Source: Cupriavidus neocaledonicus (GTDB lineage: Bacteria; Pseudomonadota; Gammaproteobacteria; Burkholderiales; Burkholderiaceae). Taken from it: a stretch of 64,000 nucleotides of DNA. The position numbers and the translations under genes are program-made. Shown here one piece after another: positions 16,018 to 25,254 of this stretch. How positions within the stretch are numbered: the first letter of the stretch is position 1; the number at the start of each line of letters is the position of its first letter. Location of the stretch: the NCBI RefSeq assembly GCF_000372525.1, contig NZ_AQUR01000104.1, forward strand, positions 239,200 to 303,199, written 5' to 3'. Below the pieces are notes generated by a model that was not told the DNA's origin, did not search any database, and saw only the letters and a program-made list of their open reading frames with translations.

Positions 16018-16494
16018 ATGAACCTGATCCTGTGGCGCCATGCCGAAGCCGAAGACCTCCCCGACGCCCTCAGCCTTAGCCGCCATGCCGACCTGCAGCG
16101 CCCGCTGACGCGCCGCGGCCGCAAGCAGGCCGAGGCCTCGGCCAAATGGCTGCGCGCGCATCTGCCAGCCGATACCCGCGTCCTGTGCAGTCCCGCCGTG
16201 CGCGCCCGCGAAACGGCGGCGGCGCTGACCGGCGAGGCGCACATCCTCGATGCCCTGGCCCCTGGCGCCGACGTCAGCGCCGTGCTCGCCGCGGTCGAAT
16301 GGCCGGAGCGCCCCGAGCACGTGGTGGTGGTCGGCCATCAGCCCTGGATCGGCCGCGTCGCCAGCCTGCTGCTGGCGGGCACGGAAATGAACTGGAGCGT
16401 GCGCAAGGGCGGCGTCTGGTGGCTGACCGGCCGTACACGCGAAAGCGAGGCCCAGACGGTGCTGCGCGCGGTCATCAACCCCGAATTCCTCTGA
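16018..16494 (+). CDS. sixA: Phosphohistidine phosphatase SixA
   Basis: Histidine phosphatase superfamily enzyme of 158 residues that removes phosphate from phosphohistidine in phosphotransfer proteins. The product begins MNLILWRHAEAED, placing the RHG-type motif at 7-9 with catalytic His8; the second conserved histidine is in VVVGHQPWIGR (about residue 107). The ATG at 16018 starts exactly at the family's conserved N-terminus, while the frame open further upstream adds unrelated sequence. In E. coli SixA acts on ArcB and the nitrogen PTS; targets here are unknown. It lies between infA and the OlsB-like gene on the same strand. Confidence 0.9.
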   Translation: MNLILWRHAEAEDLPDALSLSRHADLQRPLTRRGRKQAEASAKWLRAHLPADTRVLCSPAVRARETAAALTGEAHILDALAPGADVSAVLAAVEWPERPEHVVVVGHQPWIGRVASLLLAGTEMNWSVRKGGVWWLTGRTRESEAQTVLRAVINPEFL

Positions 16495-16650
16495 CACCGG
16501 CCGGGGTGCGTGCCCGCCCGGGTGCTCCCGGAGGCTTCCCGGACCGGCGCGGCAGTCGAAGTCACGCAACCGTCATCGCCGGGTCACGGCAATGTCACCG
16601 GCCCTGACTACATTGCATCGCAACAGTTTCGTCACCAAAAGGACATACTG

Positions 16651-17493
16651 ATGCGAGATCTGCCGACGCCTACCCAGCCGCTCTTCGACTCCCTGCCCAA
16701 TGGCCTCGGCGGCCAGACGGCGCGGAGGCGTCTTCATCGCCCATCGGATACACCGGCACATGAGTCGCCTGTTCTCAGCGTGGCGTGGGCGCGCCACCAG
16801 GATGAAGTAGTCGAGGCCCAGCGCCTGCGCTACAAGGTCTTTGCCGAGGAAATGGGCGCACGCCTGACGTCTTCGGTACCCGAACTGGACGTCGACATGT
16901 TCGATGCCTATTGCGACCACCTGATCGTGCGCGACATGGCCACGCTGCGCGTGGTCGGCACCTACCGCGTGCTGCCGCCCCACCAGGCCAAGCGCCTGGG
17001 CTGCCTGTACGCCGAATCGGAATTCGACCTGGTGCGCCTGTCGCACCTGCGCCCCAAGATGCTGGAACTGGGCCGCTCGTGCGTGCACCGCGACTACCGC
17101 TCCGGCAGTGTCATCATGGCGCTGTGGGGCGGGCTGGGCGAGTACCTGCAGCGCTGGGGCATCGAATCGATGCTGGGCTGCGCGAGCGTGCCGATGAGCG
17201 ACGGCGGCCACTACGCGGCCAGCCTGCACCGGCTGTTCACCGAGCGCTCGCTGGCGCCGATCGAGTACCACGCCTTCCCGCGCCTGCCGCTGCCGGTGGA
17301 AGACCTGAACCAGCAACTGGCGGTCGAGCCGCCCGCGCTGATCAAGGGCTACCTGCGCCTGGGCGCGAAGATCTGCGGCCAGCCCGCGTGGGACCCGGAC
17401 TTCAACGTGGCGGACTTTCTCACGCTGCTGCGCGTGAACGACATGAACCCGCGCTACGCCCGCCACTTCCTGGGCCTGAACAACGCCGCCTGA
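16651..17493 (+). CDS. OlsB-like N-acyltransferase (GNAT fold)
   Basis: 280-residue GNAT-superfamily N-acyltransferase resembling OlsB, which transfers a 3-hydroxyacyl chain from ACP to ornithine in ornithine-lipid synthesis. Diagnostic segments are QRLRYKVFAEEMGA (about 59-72), DVDMFDAYCDHLIVRD (82-97), VVGTYRVLPP (102-111) and LELGRSCVHRDYRSG (about 139-153). The ATG at 16651 has AAAGGA nine bases upstream. An adjacent olsA acyltransferase is not present, so ornithine-lipid synthesis would need olsA elsewhere. The alternative is another hemolysin-like N-acyltransferase of the same fold acting on a different amine. Confidence 0.78.
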   Translation: MRDLPTPTQPLFDSLPNGLGGQTARRRLHRPSDTPAHESPVLSVAWARHQDEVVEAQRLRYKVFAEEMGARLTSSVPELDVDMFDAYCDHLIVRDMATLRVVGTYRVLPPHQAKRLGCLYAESEFDLVRLSHLRPKMLELGRSCVHRDYRSGSVIMALWGGLGEYLQRWGIESMLGCASVPMSDGGHYAASLHRLFTERSLAPIEYHAFPRLPLPVEDLNQQLAVEPPALIKGYLRLGAKICGQPAWDPDFNVADFLTLLRVNDMNPRYARHFLGLNNAA

Positions 17494-17525
17494 GCGGCGC
17501 TCCCGCCACCAAGGCCCTTCCGGCC

Positions 17526-17548
17526 GCGGCCGCCCTATCGGCGGCCGC
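17526..17548. terminator. Hairpin between convergent genes
   Basis: A 9-bp GC stem (17526-17534 with 17540-17548, loop CTATC) lies between the OlsB-like gene and ppx. There is no T-run on either side, so termination activity is uncertain. Confidence 0.4.
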
Positions 17549-17563
17549 TCGCCGCCTTCCCGC

Positions 17564-19096
17564 TCAGTCGTAGACCACCTTGTAGCGCTTGCCGATGCGC
17601 TGCCATTCGTCGGCTTCCTGCGCCAGGCTGTATTCGATCAGCGGATTGGCGTCGATCCACGCCTTCGGCAGCCGCACGGTAAAGCCTTCATCCAGCGCTT
17701 CGGCCAGCTGCGTGACACGGATGTCAGGCAGCGCCACATCCGAGCGGCGCCGGCACAGCACGAAGGCCAGGCGCAGGCTGAACAGCATGCGCCAGTCGAC
17801 GAACTTGCCGCTGCCCGACAGCTTGCCCAGCTTGCCCGCGTGGCCCAGCAGCAGCGTTGCCAGCCGTGCCTGGTCGGTCTTGGAAAAGCCTGGCATGTCG
17901 GCATGGGTGGCGATGTAGGCCGAATGCTTGTGGTAGCCGCTGTGCGAGATCGACATGCCGATCTCATGCAGGCTGGCGGCCCACCCCAGCAGCGCCAGGT
18001 TGTCCTCGCGCCGTTCATTGGCCGGGTCCGGGAACTGTGACAGCAGCGTCTGCGCGGTGCGCCGCACGCGGCTGGCCTGGGCGCGGTCGACGCCATAGCG
18101 GCGCATGAACTGGTCCACCGTGACCGTGCGCATGTCCTCATGGTGGCTGCGTCCGAGCAGGTCGTACAGCACGCCCAGGCGCAGCGCGCCGTCGGTCACG
18201 TCCATGCGCTCGATATCGAGTTCGGCGAACACCCCCAGCATGATCGACAAGCCGCCCGGCAGCACCGGGATGCGGTCGGGCTTGAGCCCTGTCAGCTTGA
18301 CGCGGTTGGTGTTCTCGGCCTTGATCAGCGCGCGCTTGAGCCGCTCCAGCCCTTCGCGCGTGATGCCATGCTCGGCATTGCTGTCGTTCATGCCGTTGAG
18401 CTCGATCAGCTCGGCCAGCGCGCGCGCGGTGCCCGACGAGCCCACCGCCTGCTCCCAGCCCGCGGCGCGGTACTGGCGCACCAGCACCTGGATCTCGCGA
18501 CGCGCCGCCAGCTCGGCCTGCTTCATCGCGTATTCGTCGACGTTGCCGCTGGGAAAGAACTGGCGGCTGTGCGACACGCAGCCGATATAAAGGCTTTCCA
18601 TCAGCCTGGACTGGTAGCCGTTGCCGATGATGAATTCGGTCGAGCCGCCGCCGATATCGACCACCAGGCGGTTGCCCTGGCAGGCCGGCGCATCGTGCGA
18701 CGCGCCCAGATAGATCAGCCGCGCCTCCTCGCGCCCGGCGATCACTTCGATCGGAAAGCCCAGGGCGTTCTCGGCCTCGATCAGGAACTCGGACGCGTTC
18801 TTTGCCACCCGCAGCGTATTGGTGGCAACGGCGCGCACCTGTCCCGGCGCGAACTCGCGCAGGCGGTCGCCGAAGCGCCGCAGCGCATCGATGCCACGCC
18901 GCCGCGCGGGCTGGTCCAGGTACTTGTCGGGGGTCAGCCCGGCTGCCAGTCGCACCGGCTCGCGCAGCGCGTCCACCTGGAAAATCTGGCTGGCCGGGCC
19001 ATTGGCCGTCGGGGTCTCGTCCACCCGCCCGATCATCAGGCGGAAGCTGTTCGAGCCCATGTCGACGGCGGCCAGCAGGCGTGGAGTGTTGTTCAT
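17564..19096 (-). CDS. ppx: Exopolyphosphatase Ppx/GppA
   Basis: Hydrolyses polyphosphate from the ends, releasing phosphate; the family also covers pppGpp phosphatase. It has 510 residues. The N-terminal ASKHA-fold phosphate loop is AAVDMGSNSFRLMIGRV (about 9-25), the second is VVDIGGGSTEFIIG (about 144-157), and a C-terminal HD-like region contains GWAASLHEIGMSISHSGYHKH. It is divergent from ppk across a 193-bp region containing a Pho box, so polyphosphate synthesis and breakdown genes share a control region. Family sequence alone does not separate Ppx from GppA; the context favours Ppx. Confidence 0.93.
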   Translation of the reverse strand: MNNTPRLLAAVDMGSNSFRLMIGRVDETPTANGPASQIFQVDALREPVRLAAGLTPDKYLDQPARRRGIDALRRFGDRLREFAPGQVRAVATNTLRVAKNASEFLIEAENALGFPIEVIAGREEARLIYLGASHDAPACQGNRLVVDIGGGSTEFIIGNGYQSRLMESLYIGCVSHSRQFFPSGNVDEYAMKQAELAARREIQVLVRQYRAAGWEQAVGSSGTARALAELIELNGMNDSNAEHGITREGLERLKRALIKAENTNRVKLTGLKPDRIPVLPGGLSIMLGVFAELDIERMDVTDGALRLGVLYDLLGRSHHEDMRTVTVDQFMRRYGVDRAQASRVRRTAQTLLSQFPDPANERREDNLALLGWAASLHEIGMSISHSGYHKHSAYIATHADMPGFSKTDQARLATLLLGHAGKLGKLSGSGKFVDWRMLFSLRLAFVLCRRRSDVALPDIRVTQLAEALDEGFTVRLPKAWIDANPLIEYSLAQEADEWQRIGKRYKVVYD

Positions 19097-19226
19097 CGTG
19101 TGCTTGAAGGGCAGGTTCGCATTGGCGTTGCGAAGCGCGGCAGGGACACGCTGGTGCCTGGGCCTGCCGCGATTCGGGCCCGGAGAAAATATGTCGTGGT
19201 CATGTCCGCATCATGACAAAATCAAA

Positions 19227-19244
19227 CTGTCATGAAAGTGACAC
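19227..19244. promoter_or_regulatory. Pho box (PhoB binding site) at ppk/ppx
   Basis: CTGTCAT-GAAA-GTGACAC shows the 7-4-7 layout of a Pho box; the first half is a perfect match to CTGTCA(T) and the second matches five of seven positions. It lies 46 bp before the preferred ppk start. The adjacent phoB/phoR and pst genes support it. Confidence 0.75.
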
Positions 19245-19289
19245 GATTCTATGAAAAAGTCGCCACATTACCAAAAGAAGGTCATGACC

Positions 19290-21377
19290 ATGTCGACGAC
19301 TCCGTCCAGTACGCTGCTCAATCGCGAACTGGGCATCCTGGAATTCAACGCCCGCGTGCTGGCGCAAGCCGCGGACCCGAAAGTCCCGCTGCTGGAACGG
19401 CTCAAGTTCATCTGCATCGTGTCCAGCAACCTGGACGAGTTCTTTGAAATCCGCATGGCGGGCCTGAAGGAACAGATGCGCGACAATGCCTCGGGCCTGA
19501 CGCCGGATGGTCTTTCGTTCCAGCAGACCTACCAGCTTGTCACCGAGCGCACGCAACGGCTGGTGGCCTCGCAGTATGACATGCTGCAGAACACCATTTT
19601 TCCACTACTTGAAAAAGAAGGGGTCTTTTTCCACCTGACCACCACCTGGACCGATGCCCAGCGCGAATGGGCACGCGAGTTCTTCCAGCGCGAACTGGCC
19701 CCGGTGCTGACCCCGATCGCGCTGGACCCGGCCCACCCCTTCCCGCGCGTGCTCAACAAGAGCCTGAACTTCGTGGTGGAACTATCCGGCAAGGACGCCT
19801 TCGGGCGCGATGCCGATCTCGCCATCGTGCAGGCGCCGCGCGCGCTGCCGCGCGTGGTCAAGATGCCGGAGAAGCTGTCGGGCTATCCGTACGGCTTTGT
19901 CATGCTGTCGTCGTTCATGCAGGGCTTCGTGCACGAGCTGTTCCCGGCCATCACCGTGCATGGCTGCTACCAGTTCCGCGTCACGCGCAACTCGGACCTG
20001 TTCGTCTCGGAAGACGACATCACCGACCTGCGCGAAGCGCTGCAGGGCGAGCTGCCTGCGCGCCATTTCGGCGACACGGTGCGGCTGGAGATCTCGTCGG
20101 ATACGCCGGCGCCGCTGGCGCGCCGGCTGCTGCTGGAATCAGGGCTTGCCGAACAGGACCTGTATCGCGTCTCCGGGCCGGTGAACCTGGTGCGGCTGAT
20201 GCAGATCCCCGACATGGTCGACCGGCCGGGGCTCAAGTTCCCGCCGTATGTGCCGGCCCCGGTCAAGGCCTTCTCCGGCGGCGCGTCGATGTTCGACGTG
20301 ATGCGCCAGCAGGACGTGCTGCTGCACCATCCGTATGAGAGCTTCAGCTCGGTGCTGGACCTGCTGCAGCTGGCCGCGGCCGATCCCAACGTGGTCGCGA
20401 TCAAGCAGACGGTCTACCGCACCGGCAACGAATCGCTGGTGATGGAAGCGCTGATGACCGCCGCGCGCAACGGCAAGGAAGTGACGGTGGTGGTGGAACT
20501 GCTGGCGCGCTTCGACGAGGAAACCAATATCAACTGGGCCGAGCGGCTCGAGTCCGCCGGCGCGCACGTGATCTACGGCGTGGTCGGGCACAAGTGCCAC
20601 GCCAAGATGCTGCTGATCGTGCGGCGCGAGCCCACCGGGCCGAAGGCCAAGCAGGTCAAGCTGCGCCGCTATGCCCACCTGGGCACGGGCAATTACCACC
20701 CGCGCACGGCCCGGCTCTATACCGACTTCGGGCTGCTGACCGCCGACGAGGCCATCTGCGAAGACGTGCACCATGTGTTCCAGCTGCTGACCGGCACCGC
20801 CGGCACGATCCGGCTGAACCACCTGTGGCAATCGCCGTTCACCATGCAGAGCAACCTGGTCGACCATATCCGCGCCGAGGCCCGCAACGCGCGCGCGGGC
20901 AAGCCGGCGCGCATCATCGCCAAGATGAACGCGCTGCTGGAACCGTCGATCATCGACGAGTTGTACAAGGCCTCGCGCGCCGGCGTGAAGATCGACCTGA
21001 TCGTGCGCGGGGTGTGCGCGCTGATGCCGGGCGTGCCGGGCATGTCCGAGAACATCACGGTACGCTCGATCATCGGGCGTTTTCTCGAACACCACCGCGT
21101 CTACTACTTCCAGGCCGCCGGCGAAGACGTGCTTTACCTCTCCAGCGCCGACTGGATGGACCGCAACCTGTTCCGCCGCGTGGAAGTCGCGTTCCCGGTC
21201 CTGGACAAGGCGCTCAAGGCGCGCGTCATCAAGGAGAGCCTGCAGGTCCACCTGCGCGACAATGCCTCGGCGTGGATCATGCAATCGGACGGCAATTACA
21301 TGCGCAATCAGACGCGCTCCAAGCATCCGCACATCAGCCAGAACGATTTGCTGGTGATGTTCGGCGGCACGCCCTGA
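19290..21377 (+). CDS. ppk: Polyphosphate kinase 1
   Basis: Makes polyphosphate reversibly from ATP, 695 residues from the ATG at 19290, chosen because AGAAGG lies eight bases before it; an ATG at 19251 would add 13 residues. The PPK1 N domain begins LLNRELGILEFNARVL, and the conserved NLDEFFEIRMAGLKEQ follows. The phospholipase-D-like C domains contain RYAHLGTGNYHPRTARLYTD with the phosphorylated histidine, and the second signature near DWMDRNLFRRVEVAFPV. It is preceded by a Pho box, and is convergent with phoR across a shared terminator. Confidence 0.97.
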   Translation: MSTTPSSTLLNRELGILEFNARVLAQAADPKVPLLERLKFICIVSSNLDEFFEIRMAGLKEQMRDNASGLTPDGLSFQQTYQLVTERTQRLVASQYDMLQNTIFPLLEKEGVFFHLTTTWTDAQREWAREFFQRELAPVLTPIALDPAHPFPRVLNKSLNFVVELSGKDAFGRDADLAIVQAPRALPRVVKMPEKLSGYPYGFVMLSSFMQGFVHELFPAITVHGCYQFRVTRNSDLFVSEDDITDLREALQGELPARHFGDTVRLEISSDTPAPLARRLLLESGLAEQDLYRVSGPVNLVRLMQIPDMVDRPGLKFPPYVPAPVKAFSGGASMFDVMRQQDVLLHHPYESFSSVLDLLQLAAADPNVVAIKQTVYRTGNESLVMEALMTAARNGKEVTVVVELLARFDEETNINWAERLESAGAHVIYGVVGHKCHAKMLLIVRREPTGPKAKQVKLRRYAHLGTGNYHPRTARLYTDFGLLTADEAICEDVHHVFQLLTGTAGTIRLNHLWQSPFTMQSNLVDHIRAEARNARAGKPARIIAKMNALLEPSIIDELYKASRAGVKIDLIVRGVCALMPGVPGMSENITVRSIIGRFLEHHRVYYFQAAGEDVLYLSSADWMDRNLFRRVEVAFPVLDKALKARVIKESLQVHLRDNASAWIMQSDGNYMRNQTRSKHPHISQNDLLVMFGGTP

Positions 21378-21395
21378 GTGCGCGCACAGGCAACG

Positions 21396-21423
21396 AAAAA
21401 CCCCGCCATGGCGGGGTTTTTTT
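21396..21423. terminator. Bidirectional terminator between ppk and phoR
   Basis: A-run, palindromic CCCCGCCATGGCGGGG and T-run: stem AAAAACCCCGCC type, symmetric on both strands. It ends ppk rightward and the pst-pho operon leftward, 19 bp after the ppk stop and 8 bp after the phoR stop. Confidence 0.92.
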
Positions 21424-21431
21424 CATGGTGA

Positions 21432-22814
21432 TCAGGCGGCGCGCCGGGAACTGTCGGGCGACTGCGGCGCGACCGACGAACCCGCGCCCGGCACGGGGCT
21501 GTCCGCGCTGTCGACGGCGGAACGCACGCTGCGCTCCAGCGGAAACACCACGCGGAACACGCTGCCCCGGCCCTCTTCGCTGGTGACGCGCAGTTCCGCG
21601 TGATGGCGCGACAGCACGTGCTTGACGATGGCCAGCCCCAGCCCGGTACCGCCGGTGTCGCGCGAGCGGCTGCGGTCGACGCGGTAGAAGCGCTCGGTCA
21701 GCCGGGGTATATGTTCGGCCGCGATGCCCAGGCCCGTATCGGCCACCGAGAACACCGCGTGGCCATCTTCCCAGGCCAGCCGCATGGTAATGCGACCGCC
21801 CTCCGGCGTGTAGCGCACGGCGTTCGATACCAAATTGCCGAGCGCCGACATCAGCTCGGTTTCCGCGCCGCGCATGCCGACGGTCGGGTCGATCTCGGCC
21901 GCGACGTGGTGCCGGCCCTGCGACAGCGCCTCGGCATCGTGCATCAGGTGCGCCACCATGGCGCGGACCGGCACCACGTCATGGCCCGGCGGCTGGGCGT
22001 CGCTTTCCAGCTTGGCCAGCGCCAGCAGGTCTTCGACGATGCTCTGCATGCGCACCGACTGCGCCAGCATCATGTCGATATAGCGGCGCCGGTCCTCCTC
22101 GGACACCGGCAGGTCGCGCACGGTCTCGAGGAAGCCGGTCATCACGGTGAGCGGGGTCTTCAGCTCGTGCGAGACATTGGCGACGAAATCGCGCCGCATC
22201 GCCTCGGTGTTTTCCAGCTTGGTGATGTCCTGCGTGATCACCAGCTTGCGGTTGTCGCCATACGGCAGGATCTGCACCGCGATCACGCTGTGCTTGTGCT
22301 CGCCCATGTCGCGCATCACCAGCGGGTCGTCGAACTGCTGCCGCGTCAGGTAATGGACGAACTCTGGCCGGCGGATCAGGTGGGTAATGCGCTGGCGCAC
22401 GTCGCGCCGGGCGTTCAGGCCGAAATGCTGCTCGGCGACGTCGTTGCACCACTCGATCTGGTCGGCGTCATCGAGCATCAGCACGCCGTTGGGCGAGGCC
22501 TGGATCGCCTGGATGAAGCGGGTGTGCTGCTGCTCCACCTGCAGCACCTGGGTGCGCCAGCGCTTGACCAGCCGGTGCAGGCGGTAATACACCTCGCCCC
22601 ACAGGCCGAGCGCACTCGGGATCTCGCCGTAGACAGGAGCGTCCAGCACCTTCCACAGCCGGTTGATCTGGTACAGGTAGTAGAACAGCAGCCCGAGCAG
22701 CGACACGCAGGCCAGCGCCAGCGCCGGTACCGGGCCGGCGACCAGGTAGACGCCGGCGGACAGCACCAGCAGGCTGATCAGGATGGCCGCGGAACGGGCC
22801 CAGATGACATTCAT
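21432..22814 (-). CDS. phoR: Phosphate regulon sensor histidine kinase PhoR
   Basis: Membrane kinase/phosphatase for PhoB, 460 residues. Two N-terminal helices (about 5-45) leave little periplasmic sequence, as expected for PhoR, which senses phosphate through PstSCAB-PhoU. A charged region and a PAS domain (QAIQASPNGVLMLDDADQIEW) follow, then the H-box FVANVSHELKTPLTVMTGF with the phosphorylated histidine, and the ATPase domain with N (NLVSNAVRYTPEGG), G1 (DTGLGI), F (FYRVDRSRSR) and G2 (GGTGLGLAIVKHV) boxes. It is the last gene of the operon, 112 bp after phoB. Confidence 0.96.
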   Translation of the reverse strand: MNVIWARSAAILISLLVLSAGVYLVAGPVPALALACVSLLGLLFYYLYQINRLWKVLDAPVYGEIPSALGLWGEVYYRLHRLVKRWRTQVLQVEQQHTRFIQAIQASPNGVLMLDDADQIEWCNDVAEQHFGLNARRDVRQRITHLIRRPEFVHYLTRQQFDDPLVMRDMGEHKHSVIAVQILPYGDNRKLVITQDITKLENTEAMRRDFVANVSHELKTPLTVMTGFLETVRDLPVSEEDRRRYIDMMLAQSVRMQSIVEDLLALAKLESDAQPPGHDVVPVRAMVAHLMHDAEALSQGRHHVAAEIDPTVGMRGAETELMSALGNLVSNAVRYTPEGGRITMRLAWEDGHAVFSVADTGLGIAAEHIPRLTERFYRVDRSRSRDTGGTGLGLAIVKHVLSRHHAELRVTSEEGRGSVFRVVFPLERSVRSAVDSADSPVPGAGSSVAPQSPDSSRRAA

Positions 22815-22926
22815 GCGCAGGGTTCAGGCTCGCAGGCAGCCACGGAAACGGCTGCCTGCAGGGTTGCGACGGAGTGTGCCACGATTTCGCCGCGCCCTGC
22901 CAGCGGCTCGAGACCCGTGCGGCGGC

Positions 22927-23634
22927 TCAGGCGCCAGGGGTGCGTGCCAGCCGGTAGCCGCTGCCGCGCACGGTTTCGATCATGTTGCTGTAGCCGCCCG
23001 GCGTCAGCGCCGCACGCAGGCGCTTGATATGGACGTCGACGGTGCGCTCCTCGACAAAGACGTGGTCGCCCCAGACCTGGTCGAGCAGTTGCGAGCGGCT
23101 GTGCACGCGCTCCGGGTGCGTCATCAGGAAGTGCAGCAGGCGGAACTCGGTCGGGCCCAGGTCGAGCTTGATCGGGCCGCTCTCATCCTGACCGGTGACG
23201 CGGTGCGTGGCCGGATCCAGCCGCAGGCCGTTGATCGCCACCACGTCGTCGGTCAGCTGCGGCGCGCGGCGGCGCAGCACGGCCTTGATCCGCGCCAGCA
23301 GTTCCTTGGGCGAAAACGGCTTGGTGACGTAGTCGTCGGCACCGGCTTCCAGCCCCATCACCTTGTCCTGCTCCTCGCCGCGGGCGGTCAGCATGATGAT
23401 GGGAATCTGGCGGGTGCGGTCGTTGGCGCGCAACTCCTTGGCGAAGTTCGCGCCCGACTTGCCCGGGAGCATCCAGTCGAGCAGCACCAGGTCCGGCAGC
23501 ACATCGCTCATCAGCGACAGCGCCTGCTCGGCGTTATAGGCCCGGATCGGATAATGCCCCGCGTGCTGCAGGTTCACGGCGATCAGCTCGGCGATCGCCG
23601 GTTCGTCTTCGACAACGAGAATACTGCTTGGCAT
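22927..23634 (-). CDS. phoB: Phosphate regulon response regulator PhoB
   Basis: OmpR/PhoB-family transcription factor, 235 residues. The receiver domain starts SSILVVEDEPAIAELIAVNLQ and holds the phosphoacceptor Asp in LVLLDWMLPGKSG (Asp54 region), the conserved Thr in IIMLTARGEEQDKV and the Lys in DDYVTKPFSPKELLARI. The C-terminal winged-helix domain (about 130-232) has FRLLHFLMTHPERVHSRSQLL and the recognition region TVDVHIKRLRAAL. Expected targets within this window are the two Pho boxes before pstS and the one before ppk. It follows phoU by 28 bp. Confidence 0.97.
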   Translation of the reverse strand: MPSSILVVEDEPAIAELIAVNLQHAGHYPIRAYNAEQALSLMSDVLPDLVLLDWMLPGKSGANFAKELRANDRTRQIPIIMLTARGEEQDKVMGLEAGADDYVTKPFSPKELLARIKAVLRRRAPQLTDDVVAINGLRLDPATHRVTGQDESGPIKLDLGPTEFRLLHFLMTHPERVHSRSQLLDQVWGDHVFVEERTVDVHIKRLRAALTPGGYSNMIETVRGSGYRLARTPGA

Positions 23635-23662
23635 GTGTATGGTTCTCCGTGGGCGGCTGTAC

Positions 23663-24367
23663 TCAGCTCAGCGCTTCGCGCTCCATGTCCTCGCGCGAGA
23701 CATGGCGGACGTCCGTGCCCTTGACAATGTAAATGATAAATTCCGCGATATTCTTGGCGTGATCGCCGATGCGCTCGACGGCCTTGGCGATGAACAGGAA
23801 ATCCAGCGCGACCGAGATCGTGCGCGGGTCTTCCATCATGTACGTGATCAGCTTGCGCACGAAGCCGCGGAATTCCTCGTCGATGGCCTTGTCGTCCTTG
23901 ACGATGCGCGCAGCCGCGACCGTGTCCAGGCGGGCAAAGGCGTCGAGCGCCTGGCGCAGCAGCGAGATCGCCATCTCGCCCGAGAGCTTGACCTCGGCGT
24001 AGTTGATGCTGTGCGCCGACGCGTCTTCCATGATGTGCTTGGTGCGCTTGGCGATCTTCTCGGCCTCGTCGCCGGCGCGCTCCAGGTTGGTGATGGTCTT
24101 GGAGATCGCCATCACCAGGCGCAGGTCGCGCGCGGTCGGCTGGCGCCGCGCGATGATGTTGCCGCAATCGGCATCGATCTCGACTTCCAGCGCGTTGAGC
24201 TGGATCTCGCGGGCGATCACCTGGTCGGCGATCTCGGCGTCGAAGTCGGTCAGCGCGCGCATGGCCAGCTCGATCTGCGATTCCACCAGCCCGCCCATCT
24301 GCAGCAGCTTGGTGTTGATGGCGTTGAGGTCTGCGTCGAACTGGGTCGACAGGTGCTTGTCAGTCAT
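23663..24367 (-). CDS. phoU: Phosphate transport system regulator PhoU
   Basis: Cytoplasmic negative regulator that links the PstSCAB importer to PhoR and prevents over-uptake of phosphate, 234 residues. It consists of two repeated three-helix PhoU domains; the metal-binding signatures are ERAGDEAEKIAKR (first repeat) and ERIGDHAKNIAE (second repeat). The ATG at 24367 is preceded by AGGAG at seven bases and gives the usual start MTDKHLSTQFDADLN. It lies 47 bp after pstB. Confidence 0.96.
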   Translation of the reverse strand: MTDKHLSTQFDADLNAINTKLLQMGGLVESQIELAMRALTDFDAEIADQVIAREIQLNALEVEIDADCGNIIARRQPTARDLRLVMAISKTITNLERAGDEAEKIAKRTKHIMEDASAHSINYAEVKLSGEMAISLLRQALDAFARLDTVAAARIVKDDKAIDEEFRGFVRKLITYMMEDPRTISVALDFLFIAKAVERIGDHAKNIAEFIIYIVKGTDVRHVSREDMEREALS

Positions 24368-24414
24368 GGGATTCTCCTGGGCGCTTATGGATATGCTAGT
24401 CCCTGCCCTGCCTG

Positions 24415-25203
24415 TCAGCCGAAGCGGCCGGTGATGTAGTCTTCCGTTTCCTTGCGGTGCGGCTTGATGAAGATCTTCTCGGTCTCGCCGAACTCGATCA
24501 GTTCGCCCAGGTACATGTAGGCGGTGTAGTCCGAGCAGCGTGCCGCCTGCTGCATGTTGTGCGTCACGATCACCACGGTGTACTCGTCCTTCAGTTCGGC
24601 GATCAGTTCTTCGATGCGGCCGGTTGAAATCGGGTCGAGCGCGGAACACGGCTCGTCCAGCAGCAGCACTTCGGGGCGGATGGCGATACCGCGCGCGATG
24701 CACAGGCGCTGCTGCTGGCCGCCGGACAGGCCGTAGCCCGACTGGTGCAGCTTGTCCTTGGCCTCGTTCCACAGCGCCGCCTTGGTCAGCGCCCACTCCA
24801 CGCGGTCGTCCATTTCCGAGCGCGACAGCTTCTCGAACAGGCGCACGCCGAAGGCAATGTTGTCATAGATCGACATCGGGAACGGCGTCGGCTTCTGGAA
24901 CACCATGCCGACCTTGGCGCGCAGCAGTGCGATGTCCTGCCTGGCGGTCAGCAGGTTGTCGCCGTCCATGTTGATCTCGCCCTCGGCGCGCTGCTCGGGA
25001 TAGAGCGCGTACATCTTGTTGAAGGTGCGCAGCAGCGTCGACTTGCCGCATCCCGATGGGCCGATGAAGGCGGTGACCTTGCGGTCCGGGATCGACATGT
25101 TGATGTTCTTCAGGGCATGGAACTGGCCGTAATAGAAGTTCAGGTTGCGCACGTCGATCTTGGCGCGAACCGAATCGGGAATGTCGATGACGGTGGAGGT
25201 CAT
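24415..25203 (-). CDS. pstB: Phosphate ABC transporter ATPase PstB
   Basis: ATP-hydrolysing subunit of the high-affinity phosphate importer, 262 residues. Walker A is GPSGCGKST (48-56), the Q-loop lies near VGMVFQKPTPFPMSIYDN, the signature is LSGGQQQRLC (159-168), Walker B is LLLDEPCSALD (180-190) and the H-loop is in VIVTHNMQQAARCSD. All catalytic motifs are intact. It starts 51 bp after pstA. Confidence 0.97.
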   Translation of the reverse strand: MTSTVIDIPDSVRAKIDVRNLNFYYGQFHALKNINMSIPDRKVTAFIGPSGCGKSTLLRTFNKMYALYPEQRAEGEINMDGDNLLTARQDIALLRAKVGMVFQKPTPFPMSIYDNIAFGVRLFEKLSRSEMDDRVEWALTKAALWNEAKDKLHQSGYGLSGGQQQRLCIARGIAIRPEVLLLDEPCSALDPISTGRIEELIAELKDEYTVVIVTHNMQQAARCSDYTAYMYLGELIEFGETEKIFIKPHRKETEDYITGRFG

Positions 25204-25254
25204 TGCGTTTTCTCGCTTGCAGTCTTGGGGCGGTCCGGATGACGGGCGCGCCGC

